Assembly: GCA_002296055.1 (NCBI GenBank) | Contig: DBHE01000062.1 | Location: 1,785 to 38,019 of the forward strand | DNA from: Pseudomonadaceae bacterium UBA836 | GTDB taxonomy: Bacteria > Pseudomonadota > Gammaproteobacteria > Pseudomonadales > Pseudomonadaceae | DNA: 36,235 nt | Direction of reading: 5' to 3' | In this document: one piece after another, positions 7,929 to 14,754 of the stretch | Layout: the number at the start of each line of letters is the position of its first letter | How positions within the stretch are numbered: position 1 is the stretch's first letter | Translations under genes and position numbers: made by a program | The notes under the pieces: model-generated | Told to the model about the DNA's origin: nothing | Databases searched by the model: none | Seen by the model: the letters and a program-made list of their open reading frames with translations, nothing else

Positions 7929-8187
7929 GGGCGTGCTCCTGCTCCTTGCGCGCGCTCTCGACGTGCTTGAGCAGCCCTTTGCGACCAAGGGCGACCATTA
8001 CGCGCATGTAATATTGCAGCGATGCGACGTTGTAGGTTTCGAGCAGCGCATCTTTGATGAAGAATGTGCAGGCCGCTCGCAGCAAAAGTGCTGAAAGCCC
8101 TACAGCTGCAGCCGCTAAGGCAAAGCCCGCTGCCAGCATGACGCATCCGCCGATTGCGAAAGCTGCATCCAGAATCAGGTCTTTCAT
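7915..8187 (-). CDS. Small phage membrane protein
   Basis: A 90-residue protein with two adjacent hydrophobic segments (about 4-27, AFAIGGCVMLAAGFALAAA, and 28-45, VGLSALLLRAACTFFI), followed by an amphipathic, charged C-terminal half ending in a His/Asp/Gln-rich tail. It is probably an inner-membrane protein with the charged end in the cytoplasm. Function is unknown. Its start overlaps the preceding gene's stop by 4 nt. Confidence 0.6.
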   Translation of the reverse strand: MKDLILDAAFAIGGCVMLAAGFALAAAAVGLSALLLRAACTFFIKDALLETYNVASLQYYMRVMVALGRKGLLKHVESARKEQEHAHDSQ

Positions 8188-8942
8188 GACTCCGGGCCCC
8201 CGTTCTGGTGTGCGTCGAGAAGTCCGCGAGCTTGCTTGCGCGCGTCTTGAAGCTCTAACAGCGCGTCATCCATGCCGGGTATCAGCGAGCACATGCGGTA
8301 CACCTCACTAGTCAGCAGCGCAGCTCGTCGGTCACACGCGCGCTCAAGCCGACTCAGAGCGTCAACCAGCCCCGCCACGTCCCGAACTGGCGCTGCGGGT
8401 TGTTGGGTTTCGAGAGGAATGGCGCTCAGTATCTGGTCGCCTTCGCGCTGCAGCAGCGCTTTCCCGCTTTCTTCGCTAAGCCACTCGCCCTTGTCGTCTA
8501 AGCGTGCGATCAGCCAATAGCGATCGCCCTCGCCATCCCAGTTATCGACAATATGGGCTGCGTACAGTCCCGGCTCCTGCCCCACCTGCTCGCCAGTTGC
8601 AGCAGCCAGCACGGCCAGCGCCTGGGTCTGCGTTGGCCAGGTCAAACGCACCTCGGTACCGGAGGCGGTGAACAGCAGGCAGGCGACCTCGTCGTCAGCT
8701 GGGCCAAGCATCAGGCAGGGCTCAACGGTGACGCCGGGTTGGCCGAGGTGGATGGTTTGGCAGAGCGTTGGCGAGATAGTGCCCGCCTCGATAGCGGCCT
8801 GCTTGGCCATCTCTTTGCCGCGCTCAACGCCGGTGGTGTAGGCGTCACCCTGCAGGTGGGCGAGCGCAATACCAATACGGCTGTGGGCCGTGAAATGCGC
8901 ATTGCCGATGGTCTGAAGGTCGTCCTGGTGGATGGGGTTCAC
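8184..8942 (-). CDS. Phage protein of unknown function
   Basis: A 252-residue cytoplasmic protein I do not recognise. Three stretches stand out: an N-terminal helical part (to about 55), a central part rich in beta-type residues (TVEPCLMLGPADDEVACLL, GLYAAHIVDNWDGEGDRYWLIARLDDKGEW), and a C-terminal helical coiled region (LVDALSRLERACDRRAAL). No catalytic motif is visible. It overlaps both neighbours by 4 nt. Confidence 0.65.
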   Translation of the reverse strand: MNPIHQDDLQTIGNAHFTAHSRIGIALAHLQGDAYTTGVERGKEMAKQAAIEAGTISPTLCQTIHLGQPGVTVEPCLMLGPADDEVACLLFTASGTEVRLTWPTQTQALAVLAAATGEQVGQEPGLYAAHIVDNWDGEGDRYWLIARLDDKGEWLSEESGKALLQREGDQILSAIPLETQQPAAPVRDVAGLVDALSRLERACDRRAALLTSEVYRMCSLIPGMDDALLELQDARKQARGLLDAHQNGGPES

Positions 8943-9538
8943 TTGGCACCTCCGCTTTGCTTGGCGGTACCGTTGAACTCCGCGATCAGGATGTTGATCG
9001 GGTTGTCCGGGAACATTTCGACGGGTGACCGAGTGGCCTGCATTTCACGGATGTGATGGGTTGGCCCGTTCGCCAATGCGTTGAGCACTTGCTTCAGGGC
9101 GACCCGTGAGACGGTCACTTGGGTTTCCTGGTTGGCAGCAGCTGAGCACACTGCGGCCAGGTCATCTGGCGCGCCGGCCATGCGGGCGACAGTGACGGCG
9201 TAGCGCACTTGCTCGGTGGTGAGTGCCGCGTGCTGCTCGATACCTAGCACGCGGCGGATAGGCTGGCCAATGGGGCACTTGCCGCCCTGGTGGTGGTACA
9301 AAATCCAAAGCAGCAGGCCCTTATGCATGTGCCCATCCGGGGACTGAGGCGCCGCGTTGTTCTTCGCCGCCTGCACATAGTTGGCCGCGTCCAGCAGCTC
9401 CTCCAGCAGGTGCTGCAGCCAGTCGTTGAAGGTCAGGTCGTTGCGCTCGGTGGTGACGCCGTATTTCTTGAGGCCGACAAGGGAACGGTCCAGCAGCAGC
9501 TGGCGGTTGCGTTCTACGTTTTGGTCTGGTGACTGCAT
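8939..9538 (-). CDS. MazG-like nucleotide pyrophosphohydrolase candidate with C-terminal extension
   Basis: A 199-residue protein. Residues about 5-60 (RSLVGLKKYGVTT, then WLQHLLEELLDAANYVQ) resemble the all-alpha NTP pyrophosphohydrolase domains found in many phages, where the E-E-x-x-D of HLLEELLDA would bind magnesium. These enzymes cleave (d)NTPs to the monophosphate and trim the nucleotide pool or alarmones. The C-terminal 130 residues are not recognised. The ATG at 9536-9538 was chosen because the longer upstream frame is Pro/Arg-rich shadow sequence. The upstream gene ends 2 nt before it. Confidence 0.55.
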   Translation of the reverse strand: MQSPDQNVERNRQLLLDRSLVGLKKYGVTTERNDLTFNDWLQHLLEELLDAANYVQAAKNNAAPQSPDGHMHKGLLLWILYHHQGGKCPIGQPIRRVLGIEQHAALTTEQVRYAVTVARMAGAPDDLAAVCSAAANQETQVTVSRVALKQVLNALANGPTHHIREMQATRSPVEMFPDNPINILIAEFNGTAKQSGGAK

Positions 9539-9540
9539 GA

Positions 9541-9744
9541 TCAAACCCCCTCGGCGCATTCGTTGCGCATCAGCTGGGTGTCGATGGCCAGCATCTGGCT
9601 GCGCAGGTTGTCGATGGTGCGCTGGCGGCGTTCGCGTGCGGCGTGGCCTTCGGGCGGGGTGCGCTGCAGCAGGGCGATGTTGGCGGCGTGCGCCGCGTGG
9701 GCGGCGATCAGCTCGTTGCGGGTGCGGATGGCTTGGCCTGTCAT
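9541..9744 (-). CDS. Small helical phage protein of unknown function
   Basis: A 67-residue, Ala/Arg-rich, probably all-helical protein (ELIAAHAAHAANIALLQR, then RERRQRTIDNLRSQMLAIDTQ). No known family is recognised. It overlaps the upstream gene by 4 nt and precedes the MazG-like gene by 2 nt, so it is placed by operon logic more than by sequence. Confidence 0.5.
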   Translation of the reverse strand: MTGQAIRTRNELIAAHAAHAANIALLQRTPPEGHAARERRQRTIDNLRSQMLAIDTQLMRNECAEGV

Positions 9745-10235
9745 GCTGCCTCCTGCGTTGCGCGTGCGCGGGCCAGTTGGTCGGCGATGCGGTGGCCGGC
9801 GCTGGCGAGGTTTTTGGCTTGGCGGGAGTCTTTGAATTGCTGAGTTGCGTGCAGGGCGTTGGCTGCAAGGTTCAGCTTGTCTGCCATTTCACGCAGGGTG
9901 TTCAGGTCTTTAAGGCCAAGCGGGGCGAGCTGGTCGCGCAGGGCCTGCAGCTCTTGGTCATGGTTCAGCTGTTGCTGTTCCAGTGCCTGGGCGGCGGTGT
10001 TGCGGCTGTGCTGCAGCTGGGCTTTCAGCCCTTCGCTTTGGTGCTTGAGGTCTACGATGTTTTGGCTTGCCCGTGACAGGCCGGTGCGCAGCATGCTGAC
10101 CTCGGCGGCGCGTGCGCTGTGGCCTCGCTCGAACTCTCGGTAGCCCCACCAGCAGGCGATAGCCAGCAGGATGATGAGCACAACGATGGCGGCGCCCAGG
10201 TAGTGAACGGCGGTGAGGGTGGCTGGTGTGGTCAT
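9741..10235 (-). CDS. Membrane-anchored coiled-coil protein
   Basis: A 164-residue protein with one clear transmembrane segment near the N-terminus (about 11-30, GAAIVVLIILLAIACWWGY), followed by a long, Gln/Leu-rich helix likely to form a coiled coil (about 45-150). This layout resembles Rz-like or other phage inner-membrane spanins, but the early-left position argues against a lysis role. It overlaps the MazG-like gene upstream and the small protein downstream by 4 nt each. Confidence 0.55.
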   Translation of the reverse strand: MTTPATLTAVHYLGAAIVVLIILLAIACWWGYREFERGHSARAAEVSMLRTGLSRASQNIVDLKHQSEGLKAQLQHSRNTAAQALEQQQLNHDQELQALRDQLAPLGLKDLNTLREMADKLNLAANALHATQQFKDSRQAKNLASAGHRIADQLARARATQEAA

Positions 10236-10669
10236 TGGCCTGCTCCCTGGTGCTTGGCCAGCAGGGCCTTGATTTGCGGCTCTGGCTTCCAGTAGTTGGG
10301 GCCCTTGAGAAACTTGCCGTTCTCGTCGTAGATGGGGTTGCCGTCTGCGCCCAGCTTGCTCTCGTTGCTGTCCATGATGATGCTCAGCACGTCTTCCAGC
10401 GGAATGCCGTACTTAAGCGCCTCTGAGCGGCAGTACACGATCACGTCACCCAGCAGGTCGGCGATGGCTGTCAGCGCGTTGAGAGGCTGTTCGCCGGCTT
10501 CGATCATCTGGATGATCTCGTCAATCTCGTTGACCTCGTCGGTCAGCGTTTTCTTGAACTTAGCGAGGCGGTCTGCTGCGTTATCCAGCAGGGTGGGTTG
10601 GCTGTTGATCGGCAGTTTGTACATGCCGTTCATGAGCTTGATGCGGTCTTTCAACTGTATAGCGGTCAT
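10232..10669 (-). CDS. MazG/PRA-PH-like nucleotide pyrophosphohydrolase
   Basis: A 145-residue protein with the all-alpha NTP pyrophosphohydrolase pattern. FKKTLTDEVNEIDEII carries an E-x-x-E pair and LTAIADLLGDVIVYC the second acidic pair (D-x-x-x-D). It ends in a substrate-loop-like SNESKLGADGNPIYDENGK segment seen in phage MazG-like proteins. It probably hydrolyses a (d)NTP to monophosphate and pyrophosphate. The substrate is unknown. A clear GGGAG ribosome site lies before the ATG, and a GC-rich hairpin stands just upstream in the leader. It is the second such candidate in this operon. Confidence 0.7.
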   Translation of the reverse strand: MTAIQLKDRIKLMNGMYKLPINSQPTLLDNAADRLAKFKKTLTDEVNEIDEIIQMIEAGEQPLNALTAIADLLGDVIVYCRSEALKYGIPLEDVLSIIMDSNESKLGADGNPIYDENGKFLKGPNYWKPEPQIKALLAKHQGAGQ

Positions 10670-10687
10670 TGGCTGTGTCTCCCTGCG

Positions 10688-10742
10688 CCCGGCGGCGCTT
10701 GCGTGGTAGGCGCGCCGCCGGGCTGGCTGCTGTGGTAGGTGG
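10688..10742 (-). promoter_or_regulatory. Leader with 11-bp hairpin and two CTACCAC copies
   Basis: In the gap between the DUF2303 gene and the MazG-like gene, a perfect 11-bp GC stem (10688-10698 with 10712-10722) closes a 13-nt loop. Read on the minus strand, the loop contains CTACCAC. A longer copy, CCACCTACCACA, lies at 10731-10742 directly before the hairpin in transcription order. No T-run follows, so it is not a normal terminator. It may control translation or mRNA stability. Confidence 0.55.
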
Positions 10743-11561
10743 TTATTTGCCGATGGCGAAGGTGCCGACGGTGAGGTCTGCGACTTCCTTCAGCTCGTTC
10801 AGGAGTACTTGCTTGAACTCCTGCGCCATGTCTTCTTCGTTCTGCTCCTGCATGGCCCAGCGGGGCATCAGCGTTGGCTTCTCGCCAGTGCGGATGCTCA
10901 GGCGCAAGATGAAGGTGCGTGCTTCAAGGCCCTCATACGGCACGGTGGTGAAGTGCAGTTCGGCTGGCTGCTTCTCGGCGTGTTGGGCTTCAATGCTGTC
11001 CATTGCGCTGCGGCTGGTGCCGAAGTTGCCCTCGGAGCTGGTGCGCTCTGCCTTGGCGGTAATGGTGATGGTGCGAATCTTCTGTACGGCATCGGCGACT
11101 TCCATCGGCTCGCCGTTGGCATCGATTACGGCCAGGTTGCCGTGCCAGTCTTCCATCCATTCGGCCAGTTTGGTCTGGCCGAGGTGTTCGCCGGCGATCT
11201 GCTTCATCGCCTTGAACGCCGCGGTGGGCTTAAGTTGCAGCAGGGCTTCGTCGTCGCCATGGCCAGGCTCGTCGATGTGGCCCAAGTTGAAGATGACATT
11301 GCAGGCCATGCGCTCTGCGTCTACGAATCCGCTGGTGGTGAAGGTTTCTGCGCGGTGCTCTTTGACGTATTTGCAGAAGTCTGCGATGGACTCGGTGCGC
11401 AATTGACCACGGAAGCGGCTGCGGAACTCTTGCAGGTGCTCGATGTTCTTCAGCGAGTAGCTATCAGGAATCAGCAGTGCGGGAGTAAACGACTCCAGCG
11501 GCTTGCCGTTGGCGGCGGCATGGGTCGCTGTGATCTGGTTAAGGGTTTCTACTGGCAACAT
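10743..11561 (-). CDS. DUF2303 family phage protein
   Basis: A 272-residue protein matching the DUF2303 (YfdQ-type) family in length and in the order of stretches such as LESFTPALLIPDSYSLKNIEHL, SIADFCKYVKEH and FNLGHIDEPGHGDDEALLQLKPT. The family is common in phage early regions but has no proven function. AAGGAA lies before the ATG. In the RNA, the SD region and start codon may be held in a stem whose loop carries CTACCAC. The gene downstream is separated by a hairpin-bearing leader. Confidence 0.75.
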   Translation of the reverse strand: MLPVETLNQITATHAAANGKPLESFTPALLIPDSYSLKNIEHLQEFRSRFRGQLRTESIADFCKYVKEHRAETFTTSGFVDAERMACNVIFNLGHIDEPGHGDDEALLQLKPTAAFKAMKQIAGEHLGQTKLAEWMEDWHGNLAVIDANGEPMEVADAVQKIRTITITAKAERTSSEGNFGTSRSAMDSIEAQHAEKQPAELHFTTVPYEGLEARTFILRLSIRTGEKPTLMPRWAMQEQNEEDMAQEFKQVLLNELKEVADLTVGTFAIGK

Positions 11562-11601
11562 TGGGTATTCCTTGTGGTAGGTGGATTGGTGTTGCTGGCG
11601 G
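11562..11601 (-). promoter_or_regulatory. DUF2303 leader with CCACCTACCAC loop motif
   Basis: On the minus strand the 40-nt leader reads through CCACCTACCACA (11573-11584) to AAGGAA and the ATG. CAACA before the motif can pair with TGTTG spanning the start codon, and TCC with the GGA of the ribosome site. The motif would then be in the loop and translation could be occluded. Pairing is inferred by eye. Confidence 0.45.
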
Positions 11602-11946
11602 TCAGTCGCGGGCGGTGACCGGCGCCTGCTTATCGGTGAACAGCTGGCCGCTGGGGTTATCCGCGAACAGCTGCAGGCCGTTGGCAGTGACAAACATCGG
11701 CGTTTTCAGCGTGGTGTCTTCACGCTTCTTGCCGCGCTTGGTGGGAGTCTCGAAGTCCAGCTTGTGGGTGACTTCCACCTGGTGGGTTTCGCCGATCTGC
11801 GACAGGTCGAACGTCACGATGACCTTGCCCTTCTTGCTGTGGTCGATAACGCCTGCTGCCACGTCCGACAGGGCGCGGCCCAGCTGGTTGGCGAACACGC
11901 CGGCGTTCAGGTTGGCGATGAACTCGCCCGGGTCGGTAGGTTTCAT
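11602..11946 (-). CDS. Phage protein of unknown function
   Basis: A 114-residue protein starting MKPTDPGEFIANLNAGVF. It has a helical N-terminal third and a beta-rich middle (GKVIVTFDLSQIGETHQVEVTHKLDFETPTK), with a Lys/Arg-rich segment at about 68-76. It sits between the PrtN-like and DUF2303 genes, where similar proteins often accompany DUF2303 in pseudomonad phages. I know no function. The ATG is preceded by a GGAAG-type ribosome site. Confidence 0.65.
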   Translation of the reverse strand: MKPTDPGEFIANLNAGVFANQLGRALSDVAAGVIDHSKKGKVIVTFDLSQIGETHQVEVTHKLDFETPTKRGKKREDTTLKTPMFVTANGLQLFADNPSGQLFTDKQAPVTARD

Positions 11947-11972
11947 TGGTGCTTCCTCTGGTTGTGTGCCGC

Positions 11973-12221
11973 TTATGCGGCGTTGGCCCGTTGGAGCTGG
12001 GTGTCGAGGTATCGGGCCAGCTCTTCCAGGGTGACGACCAGCGGGCTGCGCTTGGATTCGTGCAGCCGCTGGAGCGTGATCTTTAGCTCGCCGGTGTCGA
12101 TCAGCCGGCGCAGGTGGCGGTCTGTGCGGATGTGCGGGAAGTGCTCGGCCCGCAGTTCGCTCAGGGTGAGATAGGGCAGCGTGTAGCGGCGCTGCAACTG
12201 CTCAAGGGTGGCGGTGGTCAT
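11973..12221 (-). CDS. PrtN-like pyocin activator family protein
   Basis: An 82-residue protein resembling the PyocinActivator (PF11112) family. It has a short helix-turn-helix-type core (LTLSELRAEHFPHIRTDRHL, RRLIDTGELKITLQRLHESK), then LVVTLEELARYLDTQL. PrtN of Pseudomonas aeruginosa activates pyocin genes after DNA damage, and family members in prophages are presumed small DNA-binding regulators. Here it is in the early-left operon rather than with structural genes. It overlaps the upstream gene by 4 nt. Confidence 0.65.
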   Translation of the reverse strand: MTTATLEQLQRRYTLPYLTLSELRAEHFPHIRTDRHLRRLIDTGELKITLQRLHESKRSPLVVTLEELARYLDTQLQRANAA

Positions 12222-12598
12222 GCGGCCACCTCGGGCACATACCCCACGGCCAGTTGCTCGCGCAGGCCGGCCACGGTGTTGGCCTGGATGCAGATCATTA
12301 GGTGCGGGCCGTCCATCACGGTGAGCTGCAGCCGGGTTTGCTCGCGCCCCACAAACCCCACGCTGACGGTGAGCGGGTGGGGGTAATGGGTGGTGCCGAT
12401 GTGCAGGGCCTCGGCCAGCTGCAGGGCGGGGCTGTCCAGCAGGCGCAGGTGCTCCAGTGCTTCATCTGCAGCTGCTGCGGCCTGTTTGGCATCCACGGCG
12501 GTGGGGTGCTTGAGGCGCAGTCGCAGCAGGGCGACGGCGCCCGTGATGCGCTCGACCAGCGGCTGCGGGTTGAGGGGGGCTTTGTTGAGGTTGATCAC
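12218..12598 (-). CDS. Phage protein of unknown function
   Basis: A 126-residue protein with an Ala/Leu-rich helical N-terminal half (LVERITGAVALLRLRLKH, DAKQAAAAADEALEHLRLL) and a beta-type C-terminal half (TVSVGFVGREQTRLQLTVMDG). It starts at a GTG that overlaps the stop of the previous gene (GTGA) and ends overlapping the PrtN-like gene. No family is recognised. Confidence 0.6.
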   Translation of the reverse strand: MINLNKAPLNPQPLVERITGAVALLRLRLKHPTAVDAKQAAAAADEALEHLRLLDSPALQLAEALHIGTTHYPHPLTVSVGFVGREQTRLQLTVMDGPHLMICIQANTVAGLREQLAVGYVPEVAA

Positions 12599-12879
12599 GC
12601 TGCCTCCTCAATCTCTACGCCCATCAGGTCGGCGAGCCAGCGCAAGCCTTTCTGGGTGACGTAGGTTTGGCCGTAGATCTGGCCGTTGCCGTTGTTGATC
12701 TGCGGGTTGCCGTTGTGGTGCTTGAGCTTCACGCGCAGGCGTCCGCGGTCAACGTCTGACGTGTTGTAGGGCAGGCAGTGCTGATCAAGGATTTTGCGGG
12801 CCTTGAGGTCTGCGGTCAGGCGCTTGAGGCCGGTGTTCAGCAGCTTGGCGGTGGTGGCCAGGTCGTATTCATGCGGCAT
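12595..12879 (-). CDS. KilA-C/ANT-like DNA-binding protein
   Basis: A 94-residue protein resembling the C-terminal KilAC/ANT domain of phage antirepressors. The N-terminal LATTAKLLNTGLKRLTADLK region would be a helix-turn-helix. A middle hairpin leads to QTYVTQKGLRWLADLMG near the end, a segment often seen in ANT domains. It lacks a Bro-N domain, unlike the antirepressor encoded in the tail region. A regulatory role is likely, though its target is unknown. It overlaps the upstream gene by 11 nt. Confidence 0.55.
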   Translation of the reverse strand: MPHEYDLATTAKLLNTGLKRLTADLKARKILDQHCLPYNTSDVDRGRLRVKLKHHNGNPQINNGNGQIYGQTYVTQKGLRWLADLMGVEIEEAA

Positions 12880-13114
12880 GGGTGGGCTCCTGTGTTGCTA
12901 CAGACCAACGGCGTTTGTTGTGTTCGCGTGCGTTGAACTGCAGCTCTTCAAGCCGATCGGCCTCTTCGCCGGTAATTATTCCGACAAAAAAGAGCATGTT
13001 GATCTGGCCTCCGCAGTACCCAGTGTCGTAATCCGCTGCGCACCGGTACCGCACGCAGAGCAGCGCGTTACGGATATGCTTGAGCGCCACCTTGCGCTGT
13101 TCTTCCGGGCTCAT
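12869..13114 (-). CDS. Small phage protein of unknown function
   Basis: An 81-residue protein beginning MSPEEQRKVALKHIRN. It contains four Cys-type or aromatic-rich positions around CVRYRCAADYDTGYCGG, a hydrophobic IITGEEADRLEELQF stretch and a basic tail. The start overlaps the stop of the preceding gene as ATGA. The longer frame upstream reads through the neighbouring gene and is unlikely. No family is recognised. Confidence 0.55.
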   Translation of the reverse strand: MSPEEQRKVALKHIRNALLCVRYRCAADYDTGYCGGQINMLFFVGIITGEEADRLEELQFNAREHNKRRWSVATQEPTHAA

Positions 13115-13395
13115 GCTGCACGCTCCAGCCGGCCATTGGCGCAGTCGTCGATCCACTTCTCAATGCGCGCCACCGGGTTGGTGGCTTCGGCTTGGGGAAT
13201 GGTCAGGGTGTGCAGGTCGCCGTCTACGCGCAGATGCAGGCGCAGCTGTTTGGCCTCGCGATGCACCTGCAGGGTGCCGTAGTTCTGTTGGGTGGTGCCG
13301 TAGACGCGTGTGTGCGTGAAAGCCACGCTGAACGCGCCACCGGCGGTGACCTGGGCGGGCAGTAGTTTTTTGCTTAGATCGGTGAGGGTATTCAC
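13111..13395 (-). CDS. Small phage protein of unknown function
   Basis: A 94-residue protein starting with GTG (MNTLTDLSKKLLP), chosen because GGAGGG lies about 9 nt before it and the GTG overlaps the previous TGA. The core is beta-rich (AGGAFSVAFTHTRVYG, TLQVHREAKQLRLHLRVDG), followed by a short helix (PVARIEKWIDDCANG). An ATG 21 nt upstream is an alternative. No known family is recognised. Confidence 0.55.
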   Translation of the reverse strand: MNTLTDLSKKLLPAQVTAGGAFSVAFTHTRVYGTTQQNYGTLQVHREAKQLRLHLRVDGDLHTLTIPQAEATNPVARIEKWIDDCANGRLERAA

Positions 13396-13586
13396 GCTGC
13401 CGACCCTCCGTCCCATGGGCCGAAGTCCTCGACCGGCTGAGCAGGGCGCAGCGCTGCGCCGGCACGATTACCACCGATAACGATGGCAAGGCCGGTGCGC
13501 TTAATGATGGCTGCGATAGTGGCCGGGTTGCTGGCCGCTGTGGGGTGCAGGTAGACCCTGCATGGTGTTGCTGGCTGTGTCCGCAT
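13392..13586 (-). CDS. First small protein of the early-left operon
   Basis: A 64-residue protein (MRTQPATPCRVYLHPT at the start) with a short hydrophobic helix (AAIIKRTGLAIVIGG) and an acidic, Pro-rich end. It is the promoter-proximal gene of the early-left operon. No good ribosome site is visible outside the hairpin that ends 1 nt before its ATG, so its translation may be controlled by that structure. Confidence 0.5.
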   Translation of the reverse strand: MRTQPATPCRVYLHPTAASNPATIAAIIKRTGLAIVIGGNRAGAALRPAQPVEDFGPWDGGSAA

Positions 13587-13587
13587 G

Positions 13588-13620
13588 GTGTTGTACCCGT
13601 GTGGTAGGTGGGTTCAACAC
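13588..13620 (-). promoter_or_regulatory. Leader hairpin with CCACCTACCAC loop motif
   Basis: GTGTTG (13588-13593) pairs with CAACAC (13615-13620), and inside it CCC (13596-13598) with GGG (13610-13612), leaving an 11-nt loop that reads ACCTACCACAC on the minus strand. It lies between the early-left promoter and the first start codon. The same motif recurs in other leaders of this prophage. Confidence 0.55.
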
Positions 13621-13621
13621 A

Positions 13622-13650
13622 AAAATAGCCTAGCTAATTAAATGGGTCAA
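13622..13650 (-). promoter_or_regulatory. Early-left promoter (PL-like) with candidate operators
   Basis: On the minus strand TTGACC (13645-13650) and TATTTT (13622-13627) are separated by 17 bp. The 7-mer AGCTAAT occurs at 13632-13638 inside the spacer and at 13657-13663 just upstream. It occurs again between the divergent immunity promoters at 14460-14466, making it a candidate repressor half-site. The region is far more AT-rich than its surroundings. Confidence 0.6.
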
Positions 13651-13678
13651 TAGTACAGCTAATATTATTTACACTGAT

Positions 13679-14416
13679 TTACAGCTCTACTATTTTTCGG
13701 CGGGCCTTACCGCAAATGTGCCACTCTTCGGTCAGCCTTATGATGCGGTCAGGGAAGTCGGGGTTGCTGGCTTCCAGATAGAAATCGCCGCCTTCACGGC
13801 GCAGGCGCTTGAGGGTGACGCTTTGGTCGCGGGTGCGCTTGGCCAGGACGATATCGCCCGGTTGCGCTTCAATGTCTGGGTCAATGACTACCCGGTCTCC
13901 GGGGTACACGTCTGGCACCATGCTTGTGCCGTCTACTCGTAAAATAAAAGCCCGACTGCTCACGGGGCCTCCTGAGTGAATCCATTCGTCTGCGTCGCCC
14001 GGGTGGAAGTTGTCGACCGCTTCGCAGAAAGCGCCGGCCTGCACTTCGCCAATCACCGGCAGCATGCGGCCCGCGTCTACCTCGGTGCTGACATCGCTGG
14101 TGGGCAGGTAGGTGGCTGCTGCCTCTTTTATCTGCGTTGGCAGCAGCGGTGCCAGTCTGGGGCTGACTTCCGCTGGCGGGAAGCGCAGGGCGTTTGCCAG
14201 CTTCAGTAGCGCCTCAATGTTGAGGGCAATACGCCCTGTCATGTACTGACTGACAGAGCCTTGGGAAGACCAACCGCAACGCTCTGCGACGATGGCCTGA
14301 TTAAGGCTTTTGTCTGCCGCTTTGCGGGCTCGGTAGATCATCTGCAGGCGATTGCTTTCCTCGGCAACGATGGCCGGGTCTACCTCGGGCTGCTTGGGGG
14401 GTTGTGCATTTGTCAT
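13679..14416 (-). CDS. CI-type lysogeny repressor with S24 autocleavage domain
   Basis: A 245-residue LexA/CI-like repressor. An N-terminal helix-turn-helix (about 37-78) includes LNQAIVAERCGWSSQGSVSQ and GRIALNIEALLKLANAL. The S24 domain has the Ala-Gly cleavage site at A127-G128 (GEVQAGAF), catalytic Ser S165 (VDGTSM) and Lys K203 (VTLKRL), so RecA-stimulated self-cleavage and SOS induction are expected. The ATG at 14416 was chosen. A GTG 24 nt upstream is possible, and neither has a strong ribosome site, as is common for repressors made from very short leaders. It is divergent from the Cro-like gene. Confidence 0.92.
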   Translation of the reverse strand: MTNAQPPKQPEVDPAIVAEESNRLQMIYRARKAADKSLNQAIVAERCGWSSQGSVSQYMTGRIALNIEALLKLANALRFPPAEVSPRLAPLLPTQIKEAAATYLPTSDVSTEVDAGRMLPVIGEVQAGAFCEAVDNFHPGDADEWIHSGGPVSSRAFILRVDGTSMVPDVYPGDRVVIDPDIEAQPGDIVLAKRTRDQSVTLKRLRREGGDFYLEASNPDFPDRIIRLTEEWHICGKARRKIVEL

Positions 14417-14472
14417 GCGACCAATATTTATTACGCTCACTTATATTTGCAACCGTTTGAGCTAATAATCTC
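14417..14472. promoter_or_regulatory. Immunity operator region with repressor promoter
   Basis: This AT-rich stretch between the repressor and PR carries AGCTAAT (14460-14466), the candidate operator half-site also found at the early-left promoter. On the minus strand TTGCAA with TAAATA 16 bp downstream is a possible repressor promoter that would give a very short leader. Assignment is by inspection only. Confidence 0.4.
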
Positions 14473-14501
14473 TTGCGCTATAAAATTGGCCTGACTAATA
14501 T
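14473..14501 (+). promoter_or_regulatory. Early-right promoter (PR-like)
   Basis: TTGCGC (14473-14478) and TAATAT (14496-14501) are separated by 17 bp, with start of transcription near 14508, directly upstream of the Cro-like gene. Confidence 0.65.
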
Positions 14502-14536
14502 GGCTGGCAGTACAGAAACAGAGAGGCATGTTTGCC

Positions 14537-14749
14537 ATGAAAATCACCGGCGCGATTCCGCTTGAAAAATTTGCTGCTGGTCGTTCGCAAGATGAGACCG
14601 CTGCGGCGCTTGGCGTCACACAGGGCTCGGTATCTCAGATGCTCAAGTCAGAGCGCGTCATCTGGGTGCGGCAGCTTCCGGGTGGCCGCTACCAGGCTTA
14701 TGAAGTGAAGCCGGTAGGGCGTAGACCCATCGAACCAGCTGCCGCCTGA
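14537..14749 (+). CDS. Cro-like early repressor
   Basis: A 70-residue Cro-type protein. The helix-turn-helix is in RSQDETAAALGVTQGSVSQM (about 16-35), followed by KSERVIWVRQLPGGRYQAYEV, a beta hairpin typical of small Cro proteins. It would compete with the CI-type repressor at the divergent operators and shut off early transcription. The second ATG (14537) fits the GAGAGG ribosome site 10 nt upstream better than the first ATG at 14528, which is only 1 nt from that site. Confidence 0.8.
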   Translation: MKITGAIPLEKFAAGRSQDETAAALGVTQGSVSQMLKSERVIWVRQLPGGRYQAYEVKPVGRRPIEPAAA

Positions 14750-14754
14750 GAATC

